Assembly (NCBI GenBank): GCA_001513285.1
Contig: LFTI01000069.1
Coordinates: forward strand, 4,823 to 60,456
DNA: 55,634 nucleotides
DNA from: Rikenellaceae bacterium DTU049
GTDB lineage: Bacteria > Bacteroidota > Bacteroidia > Bacteroidales > DTU049
Direction of reading: 5' to 3'
Within the stretch, counting starts at the first letter, position 1. Each line of letters starts with the position of its first letter. The translations under genes and the position numbers were made by a program. Shown in pieces: positions 18,623 to 26,828 of the stretch. The notes under the pieces were generated by a model. The model was not told the origin of the DNA. It made no database searches and saw nothing but the letters and a program-made list of their open reading frames with translations.

Positions 18623-19087
18623 TTAATATCCTAATGTTTTACCTGTCATTTTAGTAATTTTAATAGTAAATACTGCAACATTATCAATAGAAGGTTTATT
18701 ATATTGGTAGTCGTTTCTCCCAGTATATTTTTTCATAATTTTGTTTAAATAAATTATTTTAGTATCAAAATCTTCAATAAAATTAACAAATCCTTCAACA
18801 ATAGCACTTTTATATTTCATATAATAACTACAAGCTACATTCTCACTTTGATAACCTAAATTTTCACTATTAGAGAAAGCAATTCTAACAAAAGGATGTT
18901 TAGTCATATAGCTAATTTTTTTGCCTTTTTGTCCGCTATGCATATAAATAATGCCATCTTCATAGGCGAAATTCATTGGCACTACATAGGGGTTCCCCTC
19001 ATCATCAATTGTTGATAAATAAGCTACTTGAGTATTATTAATAATATCTTCTATAATATCATTATTTAAAACTGATTGCACCCTCAT
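18623..19087 (-). CDS. Pyridoxamine 5'-phosphate oxidase-like split-barrel protein (NimA type)
   Basis: A 154-residue flavin-binding split-barrel protein. TQVAYLSTIDDEGNPYVVPMNFAYEDG at residues about 17-45 is the family opening, followed by IYMHSGQKGKKI and a central VRIAFS strand. Relatives include nitroimidazole reductases and putative FMN- or heme-binding stress proteins; the true substrate is unknown. The start is the ATG at 19087: a TTG nine bases earlier falls inside a TTTTTG promoter-like stretch. The message would have almost no leader. It probably heads the pepD operon. Confidence 0.85.
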   Translation of the reverse strand: MRVQSVLNNDIIEDIINNTQVAYLSTIDDEGNPYVVPMNFAYEDGIIYMHSGQKGKKISYMTKHPFVRIAFSNSENLGYQSENVACSYYMKYKSAIVEGFVNFIEDFDTKIIYLNKIMKKYTGRNDYQYNKPSIDNVAVFTIKITKMTGKTLGY

Positions 19088-19187
19088 ATGTTGCAAAAAT
19101 TATTTGTCAAAGATAAACATAAAAAATGGAATAAAAAAAAGAAAAATATTTTAATTTTTGAAAGGGGAGCGAAAAGTATTTAGAAGG

Positions 19188-19224
19188 GATAGGAAGAACC
19201 TGCTTAAAGCAGGTTCTTCCTATT
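19188..19224. repeat. Strong 16-bp hairpin upstream of copy B
   Basis: AGGAAGAACCTGC (19191-19203) is perfectly complementary to 19209-19221. Pairing extends outward by three more pairs, the last a G-T, around the loop TTAAA. It lies between two divergently transcribed genes, where a terminator is not expected. It might be a repeat, a protein-binding site or the end of an unannotated transcript. Confidence 0.8.
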
Positions 19225-19276
19225 GAATAAAAATTTTTGTTTTGAAAAAAATATGTTTTTAGTTATAAAAAGTTTA

Positions 19277-19284
19277 TATATTTG
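19277..19284 (+). promoter_or_regulatory. -7 promoter element for copy B
   Basis: TATATTTG, 19 bases before the ATG at 19304. It supports that start over the upstream in-frame codons. Confidence 0.65.
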
Positions 19285-19303
19285 CAAAAAATATATAAAC
19301 TTT

Positions 19304-20311
19304 ATGGATAAAATATTTGAAGAAGAAATCGATGTCTTTGCTCTCACTAAAGAAGAAGCACGCAAGTATTACGACAATTTATATAATAAAATAAAAAATG
19401 AAGGCAAAGACATTGTCGATTATCAAGAGCAAAAAGCCATGTCTACAGGCATACTGTGTCCAGATTGCAATAGCAGTCATGTTATTAAAAATGGCTTGCA
19501 AAATGGAGTGCAAAACTACATGTGTAAAAATTGTAGTAGGCAATTCCGAGTTACAACTGGTACCTTCATGTATGGCATTCACCACAGAGATAAAATGCTC
19601 GAATACATCAAATGCATGTCTGCTGGAATGACTTTGAGAGAATGTGCTAGAAATGTAGGAATATGCTTGCAAACTAGTTTCTTTTGGCGGCATAGAATAT
19701 TGTGTGCTTTGCAGTCATTTGAAGATAATGTAAATTTCTTTGGAATAGTGGAATTAGAAGAGCTTCTAATGAATTATTCTGAGAAAGGGAAAAAGAAACG
19801 TGAAAAGAAAGAATTAAAAAAGCTAAAGAAAAAGAAGCTAACGAAAGTAGCTATATTAGCTGCCACAGATAGAAGTGGAAATATATTGTTTAAAAAATTA
19901 GAAGATAAACAAGTACAAGCTGATCACATCTCTGATTTTCTAAAATCACGAATATCTAAAGATTCAGTTGTATGTGGCAGTGATAAAAAAGCTTTCAAGA
20001 CTGTAACTGCAGAGCACATCAAACACAAAGAGATATCTTCTAAGAAAAAGAAGAAAGATGGTATATACAGTGTATCAACTGTTCATAAGAAGATAACAGA
20101 TTTTGTAGACTGGATTTATTTCAAGTTTCGTGGAGTGGCAACAAAGTATTTAACAAACTACATAATGTGGTTTGTTGTAAGGGGAAAGTATTTGGCGGAG
20201 AAGATAATAGAAGATACTGGGAGGTTACTGAATTTGGCGGCATCGGATAGGCGGGCATGGGAGCGGTATAGTAATTTGATGTCTCAAACATATTTAATTC
20301 ATAACATTTAA
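19304..20311 (+). CDS. IS1595-like transposase-derived protein, copy B
   Basis: A 335-residue paralogue of copies A, C and D. The zinc-ribbon cysteines fall at 52, 55, 74 and 77, exactly as in the others. The helix-turn-helix-like segment (LRECARNVGI...FFWRHRIL), GVATKYLTNYIMWF and the tail GRLLNLAASDRRAW are intact. The first catalytic position is Glu152 (VELEE) rather than Asp. The second region reads CGSDKKAF, with an Asp one residue later than expected. The region 160-182 is very lysine-rich. A 28-residue longer frame exists, but the promoter and the gapless alignment fix the ATG at 19304. Full length without stops despite loss of the expected active-site residues suggests it is kept for something other than transposition. 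Confidence 0.85.
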   Translation: MDKIFEEEIDVFALTKEEARKYYDNLYNKIKNEGKDIVDYQEQKAMSTGILCPDCNSSHVIKNGLQNGVQNYMCKNCSRQFRVTTGTFMYGIHHRDKMLEYIKCMSAGMTLRECARNVGICLQTSFFWRHRILCALQSFEDNVNFFGIVELEELLMNYSEKGKKKREKKELKKLKKKKLTKVAILAATDRSGNILFKKLEDKQVQADHISDFLKSRISKDSVVCGSDKKAFKTVTAEHIKHKEISSKKKKKDGIYSVSTVHKKITDFVDWIYFKFRGVATKYLTNYIMWFVVRGKYLAEKIIEDTGRLLNLAASDRRAWERYSNLMSQTYLIHNI

Positions 20312-20331
20312 AATTTTTTCATACAAACTAC

Positions 20332-20364
20332 TTTTAACAATTTTTTCGCAAAAAATTGTTAAAA
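20332..20364. terminator. Bidirectional terminator between copy B and purB
   Basis: Fifteen-base arms (20332-20346 and 20350-20364) pair perfectly around CGC, with A/T-rich flanks on both sides. It lies between convergent genes. Confidence 0.8.
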
Positions 20365-20482
20365 CCCTTATTTTACGTCCCTAAACAATTATTAAAACAA
20401 ATTATTATTTGGCATAGATATTAGCCAACGACTACTAAACATCATTATTAGTAAATATTTTTTTCTTAATACAAAAAGTATA

Positions 20483-21820
20483 TTATACCCCGCAATATGT
20501 ATGTGGAGAGAGAGCAAGCAATTTATCCTTTATTTCATCATTAACGTTTAGACTTTCTATAAAATTAATAAAATCTTCTTGTTTAAGGCCAGATTTACCT
20601 CTTGTAAATTGTTTCAAAGCCTCATAAGGATTTGGGTAGCCATATCTACGTAGTATTGTTTGAATGCCTTCGGCTATGATTTCCCAATGATTGTTGAGAT
20701 CACCATCTATCGTGGATTTATTAACTTCTAATTTTTTAAGTCCTTTCATCAAAGAATCATAAGCAATTAGAGAATGTGCAAAAGGTACACCAATATTTCT
20801 TATCACTGTGGAGTCACTGAGATCTCTCTGTAATCTAGAAATTGGCAATTTATCAGAAAGATGTTCAAGTATATTATTGGCTAGGCCTAGGTTACCCTCA
20901 GCATTTTCGAAATCTATTGGGTTCACTTTATGTGGCATGGTAGAACTACCTACTTCATTTTTTACAATTTTCAAGTGAAAATAATCTAACATGATATATA
21001 GCCACATATCTCTAGAAAGATCTAGTAAAATATTGTTTATCCTTTTGAGTGCATCAAAAAAAGCTGCAGGGTAATCATAATGTTCTATCTGAGTAGTAAA
21101 TTGTAGTCGTAAAAGTCCCAAACTGTTTAAAAATTCATTGCTAAACTTTACCCAGTCAATCTCCGGATAAGCAGCTATATGAGCATTGAAATTCCCAACA
21201 GCACCACCAAATTTGCCAGCAAAAGGAATAAAATTTATTAAATGTAATTGATTATTTAGTCTTTCGATAAAAACTGCGATTTCTTTTCCTAGCCTTGTAG
21301 GAGATGCTAATTGTCCGTGTGTGTGTGCAGGCATTACTATTTGCCACCAATTTTCTGAAAGTTCTTTAAGCAGTTTCAATAAATCATCAATAAATGGATT
21401 TAATACTTGTATCCATGCATCACGCATCATCATTGGGAAAGCAGTATTGTTTATATCTTGAGAAGTCAATCCAAAATGTATAAATTCTTTCTCTTTTTGA
21501 AATTTCTTTTTATCAAATTGCATTCTAAGCCAGTTTTCAGCTGCTTTCACATCATGGCGTATGTCATTTTCAATAGTTTTTATTTCTTCTGCATCATCAA
21601 TAGAAAAATTGTCAATTATAGAAATTAACCATTTTTCTCTCTCTTCATTCAAAAAACCGTCTAGCTCTGGTAATGGTAGTTTACATAAAGCTATGAAATA
21701 TTTTATTTCTACAGTTAATCTATATTTAATAAGGGCGAACTCTGAAAAATAATTTTCTAAAACTTGAGTTTGGCTATGATAGCGTCCATCTATTGGTGAT
21801 ATTTGAAATAATGGATTCAT
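20483..21820 (-). CDS. purB: Adenylosuccinate lyase
   Basis: PurB cleaves fumarate from SAICAR and from adenylosuccinate, two steps of purine synthesis. The 445-residue protein belongs to the fumarase/aspartase superfamily. The signature GSSTMPHKVNPIDFENAEG is near residue 294, HFGLTSQDINNTA near 118 and PAHTHGQLASPTRLG near 163. Length and order are standard. It is monocistronic, with its own promoter and divergent from the DUF3098 operon; the two promoters share a 70-base intergenic region. Confidence 0.97.
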   Translation of the reverse strand: MNPLFQISPIDGRYHSQTQVLENYFSEFALIKYRLTVEIKYFIALCKLPLPELDGFLNEEREKWLISIIDNFSIDDAEEIKTIENDIRHDVKAAENWLRMQFDKKKFQKEKEFIHFGLTSQDINNTAFPMMMRDAWIQVLNPFIDDLLKLLKELSENWWQIVMPAHTHGQLASPTRLGKEIAVFIERLNNQLHLINFIPFAGKFGGAVGNFNAHIAAYPEIDWVKFSNEFLNSLGLLRLQFTTQIEHYDYPAAFFDALKRINNILLDLSRDMWLYIMLDYFHLKIVKNEVGSSTMPHKVNPIDFENAEGNLGLANNILEHLSDKLPISRLQRDLSDSTVIRNIGVPFAHSLIAYDSLMKGLKKLEVNKSTIDGDLNNHWEIIAEGIQTILRRYGYPNPYEALKQFTRGKSGLKQEDFINFIESLNVNDEIKDKLLALSPHTYCGV

Positions 21821-21829
21821 TTTTTATTA

Positions 21830-21837
21830 CAAAATTA
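21830..21837 (-). promoter_or_regulatory. -7 promoter element for purB
   Basis: TAATTTTG on the minus strand, nine bases before the purB ATG, implying a very short leader. Confidence 0.6.
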
Positions 21838-21875
21838 AAACAAAAAAATATTTATCCTTCATTAAAAAAAATTCT

Positions 21876-21883
21876 TATTTTTG
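21876..21883 (+). promoter_or_regulatory. -7 promoter element for the DUF3098-uppP-truB operon
   Basis: TATTTTTG, eight bases before the ATG at 21892. Confidence 0.65.
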
Positions 21884-21891
21884 CAAAAAAA

Positions 21892-22146
21892 ATGAAAAAG
21901 TCTAAAAAGGAGAAAGACGTACAGCTAACCTTTAATAAAAAGAATTACATTTTAATGGTTGCTGGGCTCATACTTATGGGCTTAGGTTATGTCTTGATGA
22001 TAGGTGGTGGCTCTACAGATCCTAATGTTTTCAGTGAAGAGATTTTTTCTTTTCGCAGAATAACTTTAGCTCCGATATTAATCCTTTTGGGCATAGTAGT
22101 AGAAATTTTTGCTATTTTATTAAACTTTGACAAAAAAGAAGAATGA
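21892..22146 (+). CDS. DUF3098 small membrane protein
   Basis: An 84-residue protein with a lysine-rich cytoplasmic start and two membrane segments (NYILMVAGLILMGLGYVLMIG and RITLAPILILLGIVVEIFAIL). This is the DUF3098 family, seen in Bacteroidota next to uppP and often near ftsX. Function unknown; the context suggests a role with the lipid-carrier phosphatase or division. Its stop overlaps the uppP start (ATGA), so the two are translationally coupled. An upstream in-frame extension is rejected because the promoter lies inside it. Confidence 0.85.
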   Translation: MKKSKKEKDVQLTFNKKNYILMVAGLILMGLGYVLMIGGGSTDPNVFSEEIFSFRRITLAPILILLGIVVEIFAILLNFDKKEE

Positions 22147-22919
22147 CTTGGCTAGAAGCTATAATTTTATCCATTGTAGAAGGACTTACTGAATTTTTAC
22201 CTATTAGTTCAACAGGTCATTTAATAATTACTAATTATTTATTAGGCATACCAAAAACAGAATTTGTAAATGTTTATATTATTGCTATCCAGTTTGGAGC
22301 TATTCTTAGTGTATTAATTCTTTATTTCAAAAGATTTATTGAGAGCTGGCGATTTTATTATTATTTATTAATAGCATTTTTGCCTGCTGCGGTAGTAGGT
22401 TTTTTTGTAGAAAGCTATATAGATAAATTATTAAATAGCGAATGGGTAGTCGCCATAGCACTATTCCTCGGTGGTATAGCGTTGATGTATTTCGATAAAT
22501 GGTTTAAAAATCCTTCTCATGATCAAAATTTAACAGAAAAAAAAGCATTTAAAATTGGTATATTACAAATGTTAGCATTCATTCCTGGTGTATCTCGTTC
22601 TGCAGCTACCATTCTAGGCGGATTAGTTGTAGGATTAGATAGGAAAAACGCTACAGAATTTTCATTTTTTTTAGCAGTACCCACTATTTTAGGTGCTGCT
22701 GTCTATAAAGTATATAAACACTATGATGTATTATTTCAGGCTAATAATGCATCTCTATTGATTGTAGGTAATGTGATCGCTTTCATAACTGCAGCAGTAG
22801 CAATTAAATTCTTTATTAATTATATTGTTAAATATGGTTTTAAAGCTTTTGGAATATATAGAATCATTGTTGGAGGTTTATTAATGTTAGTTTTAGCATA
22901 CAATCAATTTTTATCTTAA
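22143..22919 (+). CDS. uppP: Undecaprenyl-diphosphatase
   Basis: UppP (BacA) removes one phosphate from undecaprenyl diphosphate, recycling the lipid carrier of peptidoglycan and surface glycans. The 258-residue, multi-span protein has both family motifs: EGLTEFLPISSTGH at residues 13-26 and PGVSRSAATILGG near 148, which together form the active site. It lies in an operon with DUF3098 (4-base overlap) and truB (22 bases downstream). The DUF368 protein at 4 kb may act on its product. Confidence 0.97.
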   Translation: MTWLEAIILSIVEGLTEFLPISSTGHLIITNYLLGIPKTEFVNVYIIAIQFGAILSVLILYFKRFIESWRFYYYLLIAFLPAAVVGFFVESYIDKLLNSEWVVAIALFLGGIALMYFDKWFKNPSHDQNLTEKKAFKIGILQMLAFIPGVSRSAATILGGLVVGLDRKNATEFSFFLAVPTILGAAVYKVYKHYDVLFQANNASLLIVGNVIAFITAAVAIKFFINYIVKYGFKAFGIYRIIVGGLLMLVLAYNQFLS

Positions 22920-22941
22920 ATTTTTAAATTTTATTTAAAAA

Positions 22942-23631
22942 ATGTTATTTGATTTTGATAGAGGAGAAATGTTATTAATTGATAAACCATTAGATTGGAC
23001 TTCTTTTGATGTAGTTAATTATATTAGAAAAACTATTACTAAATATCTGAATCATAAAATTAAGGTAGGACACGCTGGCACATTAGATCCTAAAGCCACC
23101 GGCCTTTTGATAATTTTAACTGGTAAAAAAACCAAACTAATGGAAGAACTTTTAAATTTAAATAAAGAATATCTCGGTACTATGAAATTAGGTGAAACTA
23201 CTCCCAGCTATGATAGAGAGCTAGAGGTAGACAATACATATCCTTTTGATCACATTAGTGAAAATGATATATATAATTTAGCAAAAAAATTTATCGGTCG
23301 TCAAGAGCAGTATCCTCCAGTTTATTCTGCAGTTAAAATTGAAGGCAAAAGAGCTTATGAATATGCTAGAGAAAACCAAGACGTCGTCATTAATCCCAGA
23401 TTTATAAATATTTATGAATTTGAAATTACTAAAATAGACTTACCATACATTGATTTTCGCATTGTTTGCTCTAGTGGTACTTTTATCAGATCTATTGTGA
23501 GAGATTTTGGCTTTTTGCTAGATAGTGGAGCTGTCTTAGAAAATCTTCGTAGAACTAAAATCGGAGACTATTCTGTAACTGATGCTCATGATCCCAGATT
23601 GCTCAATGATTTATTAGAGCAATTTCATTGA
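22942..23631 (+). CDS. truB: tRNA pseudouridine-55 synthase
   Basis: TruB isomerises uridine 55 in the T-loop of tRNAs. The 229-residue protein has the N-terminal DKPLDWTSFDV and the catalytic motif GHAGTLDPKATGLL with nucleophile Asp49. Later motifs include YPPVYSAVKIEGKRAYEYAR and SSGTFIRSIVRDFG. The C-terminal PUA-like extension seen in some relatives is short or missing, as is common in this phylum. Last gene of the DUF3098-uppP-truB operon. The stop is TGA. Confidence 0.97.
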   Translation: MLFDFDRGEMLLIDKPLDWTSFDVVNYIRKTITKYLNHKIKVGHAGTLDPKATGLLIILTGKKTKLMEELLNLNKEYLGTMKLGETTPSYDRELEVDNTYPFDHISENDIYNLAKKFIGRQEQYPPVYSAVKIEGKRAYEYARENQDVVINPRFINIYEFEITKIDLPYIDFRIVCSSGTFIRSIVRDFGFLLDSGAVLENLRRTKIGDYSVTDAHDPRLLNDLLEQFH

Positions 23632-23638
23632 TTTTAAT

Positions 23639-23646
23639 TATATTTG
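23639..23646 (+). promoter_or_regulatory. -7 promoter element for the 704-residue secreted protein
   Basis: TATATTTG, eight bases after the truB stop and 27 bases before the next ATG. The downstream gene is therefore probably not part of the truB operon. Confidence 0.6.
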
Positions 23647-23673
23647 TTCCCCAAATACAATTAATGTAATATT

Positions 23674-25788
23674 ATGAATATTAAAAAAATAATTTTTTGT
23701 ATAGTAATTATTATTTCACCATTATTACTAATAGCACAAAATAGTTGGATTCAAGACATAATTTTTAGAATAGATACTAATGTGATATCTTATAATAAAG
23801 ACAAAATAATATATCAAAATAAAGAAGTAGTACCTCTACCCTATCGCATTAATCAAGAAATAGTAGAGATCTCAATAATCCCTGATAATCCTAATTTTAT
23901 TAAAGAAATTATCCCAGATACTTCTTATCAATTTAATATTATTGAAGAACCAATAAAAACAGAGAATGACATTTTTTATTATTCTATACAATTCATTAAT
24001 GCTACTAAGTCTAATTTCATAAAACATAAAATATCTGTAATAAATTACAACGATGATACTATCGAGATAGTCATAAATTTGCAACCTATTAGCAAACAAC
24101 AAATACAAGTTTTCCCATCACAAGATGAGCTCTATGTAGGTGAGGAAGTTATGTGGGAGCTGATTTCTAATATTCCAGAAAATATTTTAACATCTCCTCT
24201 ATGGATAGAAAAAGATAATTACCGCTATAGAATCATAGAGCAAAACAATAATATTTATTTACAGTTAATACCATTCCAAACTGGTAGGCAACAATTTAAC
24301 ATAGATGTTTCTCTGTATAAACCTATACTAGAAAACAAACAATTCGTTTATAATTATTCTTTCTCCACTCCTTTTTTTAATGTTAAACCTGGTAGGTTAG
24401 CGTATCTAAATATTAGCCCTACAGAATTTATACTACAGGATATAATTAATGAAAATAGTTATGAGGTTCAAATTGACAATAATAGAATATTGAAAATGAA
24501 TAAAACATATAGAATAGAAGACAAAGAAGATAAAGGCACATTGATAGCAGAATTATATACACTAAAATCCATATCTGGGAATAAAATTTTATGCAACCTA
24601 AATGTTTATAATATACATTCTATCGATAATGGAGTTTTGTACATTAAAGAAAGCGATGACCCAAAGTTTATAACTAATTTCACTGTTTTGCCAAAAACTA
24701 TTTTTAAAACTTTGAGCATATCTCAGGATGGTGAAATTTGGACTTCTCAACCTAATGTAAAACCTGGTGATAAGGTAATTGTAAGTATAGAAGGGCAAAG
24801 CCTACATAAAACCAATTTAACATTCAAGGGTATAGATCAAACTAATATTGATACAATTTTTATTTCTTCTAATAAAATGGAATATAGATTGGATATACCA
24901 TATAATATTTATATTCCACGAATAGAAATATTAAATTATAATAATCCTACTGGATTTTATTTGAATGTAATTGAGCATCAAAAGCCAAGGGATTATGATT
25001 TTTTAAATATAGACTATGGCGAAGGATTCATTAATCTAAGTGAAATATTGACGCCAATATTTTATAATAAGTCTATCAAAAACATTGTTATTAAAGGCAA
25101 CCCTTCTATCATAGATGAAGGTATTAATCTATATGGTAAACAATATTTAGAAATCGAAATAAAAATAGTTGGTTTACGTGGAGAAGTTATAGAGCTGACG
25201 CCATGGCAGGAGTATACTCTTTGTCCAGATAGCAATTCTATGCGATATCAATTTTATAATAAAAATGATTGCTCCACATTAGAACTTTCTTTAAATGAAA
25301 TTTTAAATAAAAAAACATATTCTTTAGATCCATGGACTAGAATCATAATAACTATTAGACATAAAGCAGACAAATATCCATATCAAATACCACCAAAGGT
25401 AATAGAATTAATTAATGAACGTAGAATGAGTTTTGATATAGAAGTATCATTCCCTGCGGGATTATTGACGATTATACCAAATTCGAATCAAATATCAAAT
25501 CTAAGTGGTATAAGTATGGCAATGATTGCTCAATTTAGCTTTTATCAGCAACACAGATACGCGAAATTACTACCAGTAAAATTAGGATTTGGTTTTATAG
25601 CCCTCAATGCTTTTAATTTTTCTAGTCAAAATATAAATAGAGATATGAGCTTAGTAGCCTTAGTGAGTTTATATCCTACTACTAAAGACCGTAAACTCAA
25701 TTTTCCACTTTATATGGGTGGAGGATATTTTTTGTCAGAAAATGAATTTTTCTTTTTAGTAGGTCCTGGTATCCAAGTTAGTTTTTGA
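23674..25788 (+). CDS. Large secreted protein of unknown function, probable outer-membrane association
   Basis: A 704-residue protein not recognised as any named family. It has a clear Sec signal peptide (MNIKKIIFCIVIIISPLLLIA, then QNSW). The body is rich in Ile, Asn and Tyr and looks like several beta-sandwich or Ig-like domains (for example QVFPSQDELYVGEEVMWELIS near 150 and WTSQPNVKPGDKVIVSIEG near 355). The last 130 residues alternate as in outer-membrane beta strands (LPVKLGFGFIALNAF, FPLYMGGGYFL) and end in an aromatic residue (VSF). A cell-surface or periplasm-spanning structural role is inferred. It has its own promoter and ends close to the convergent thioredoxin genes. Confidence 0.75.
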   Translation: MNIKKIIFCIVIIISPLLLIAQNSWIQDIIFRIDTNVISYNKDKIIYQNKEVVPLPYRINQEIVEISIIPDNPNFIKEIIPDTSYQFNIIEEPIKTENDIFYYSIQFINATKSNFIKHKISVINYNDDTIEIVINLQPISKQQIQVFPSQDELYVGEEVMWELISNIPENILTSPLWIEKDNYRYRIIEQNNNIYLQLIPFQTGRQQFNIDVSLYKPILENKQFVYNYSFSTPFFNVKPGRLAYLNISPTEFILQDIINENSYEVQIDNNRILKMNKTYRIEDKEDKGTLIAELYTLKSISGNKILCNLNVYNIHSIDNGVLYIKESDDPKFITNFTVLPKTIFKTLSISQDGEIWTSQPNVKPGDKVIVSIEGQSLHKTNLTFKGIDQTNIDTIFISSNKMEYRLDIPYNIYIPRIEILNYNNPTGFYLNVIEHQKPRDYDFLNIDYGEGFINLSEILTPIFYNKSIKNIVIKGNPSIIDEGINLYGKQYLEIEIKIVGLRGEVIELTPWQEYTLCPDSNSMRYQFYNKNDCSTLELSLNEILNKKTYSLDPWTRIIITIRHKADKYPYQIPPKVIELINERRMSFDIEVSFPAGLLTIIPNSNQISNLSGISMAMIAQFSFYQQHRYAKLLPVKLGFGFIALNAFNFSSQNINRDMSLVALVSLYPTTKDRKLNFPLYMGGGYFLSENEFFFLVGPGIQVSF

Positions 25789-25807
25789 AAAAAAATTTAT
25801 CTTTTTC

Positions 25808-26166
25808 TTATTTTTCTACTTTTAAAACATCTTTAATTATTTCTTCAAGATTATTTTTAGGTAAAGCACCCACGGCCATACGAGGTTGATCATCCAAAGG
25901 GATAAATAAAATACTAGGAATACTTTGAATACCAAAAGCATATGAAAGCTCTTGCTCTTCTTCAGTATTATTTTATAAATTTGAATTTTACCATTATACT
26001 CAGCATCTATTTCTTCTAAAATAGGTGCAAGCATTTTGCATGGAGAACACCAATCTGCATAAAAATCAATAATAGCAGGTTTATCACCTTTGTATTTCCA
26101 TTCTTTTTCGTTTACATAATCAAAAACTTTTTCTTTAAAAGTTTCTGCTGTCAAATGTTCAATCAT
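25808..26166 (-). pseudogene. Thioredoxin-like gene with a single-base frameshift
   Basis: The first 65 or so residues form a thioredoxin: FYADWCSPCKMLAPIL carries the WCxxC active site. After ...GKIQIYK (about 25972) the frame is lost. Reading on one frame over restores EEEQELSYAFGIQSIPSILF, then VGALPKNN and an end at 25808, matching the neighbouring thioredoxin paralogue. One base is missing, where a Gat or Aat codon would be expected. No canonical slippery sequence was seen, so this is either a pseudogene or a sequencing or assembly error. It follows the lipoprotein thioredoxin gene by 13 bases in the same operon. Unlike that neighbour it has no signal peptide, so it would be cytoplasmic. 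Confidence 0.85.
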
Positions 26167-26179
26167 AATTTATTAGAAT

Positions 26180-26716
26180 TTATTGTTTATAAATAACTTG
26201 TGAAATCATTTTTTGATATTCTTCTTTTGGATAAGCACCTATAGCTATCACTGGATCACCATTAAGAGGACAAAACATTATTGTAGGAATAGATCTTATT
26301 CCAAAAACTCGAGCTAGCTCTTGCTCCTTATCTGTATCTACTTTGTAAAATTGAATATCTTTTGAATATTCTTGAGCTAATTGCTCCATAATAGGAGCAA
26401 TTCTTTTGCAAGGTCCACACCACTCTGCATAAAAATCTATGATACAATGTACTTTACCTTTGTAATTCCATGCAGTACTATTTCGATAATCAAATACCTT
26501 ATTAATAAAATCTTCAGTAGTCAAATATTCTACATTTCCAGTAGGTTTATTACTGGTCGAAGAGTTATTAACCTGTATATCATAAGTTTTTTGTGTATTA
26601 TCATTATGAATAGTTTCAGTATTTTTATCAATATCTTTAGATTGATTATTGTTGGGTGAGCAGAATGTCAACATCCATATCATTGGCAATAATGTAATTA
26701 TATTCATAATTTTCAT
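26180..26716 (-). CDS. Lipoprotein thioredoxin
   Basis: A 178-residue protein with an N-terminal lipoprotein-type signal (IITLLPMIWMLTFC, Cys19 the likely lipidated residue). An Asn/Thr-rich linker is followed by a full thioredoxin domain from about residue 60. The active site is EWCGPCKR and the cis-Pro motif is RSIPTIMF. It probably sits on the periplasmic face of the inner or outer membrane and reduces or rearranges disulfides there, perhaps with a DsbD-like electron donor elsewhere. It has its own promoter and leads a two-gene operon whose second gene is a frameshifted thioredoxin. Confidence 0.9.
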   Translation of the reverse strand: MKIMNIITLLPMIWMLTFCSPNNNQSKDIDKNTETIHNDNTQKTYDIQVNNSSTSNKPTGNVEYLTTEDFINKVFDYRNSTAWNYKGKVHCIIDFYAEWCGPCKRIAPIMEQLAQEYSKDIQFYKVDTDKEQELARVFGIRSIPTIMFCPLNGDPVIAIGAYPKEEYQKMISQVIYKQ

Positions 26717-26730
26717 GTTATTTTTATTTA

Positions 26731-26738
26731 CAAAATTA
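26731..26738 (-). promoter_or_regulatory. -7 promoter element for the thioredoxin pair
   Basis: TAATTTTG on the minus strand, 14 bases before the ATG at 26716. Confidence 0.65.
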
Positions 26739-26828
26739 TAAAAATAAATTAAAAATTAAAGTTTATGTGATAAATATCAGATAAGAATTTTATTTACATT
26801 TGTTGATCCATACTTAATTTTATGCTAC

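Noticed and set aside
25960-25990. Programmed frameshift in the thioredoxin gene
   Set aside because: No slippery heptamer or downstream structure; a lost base is simpler.
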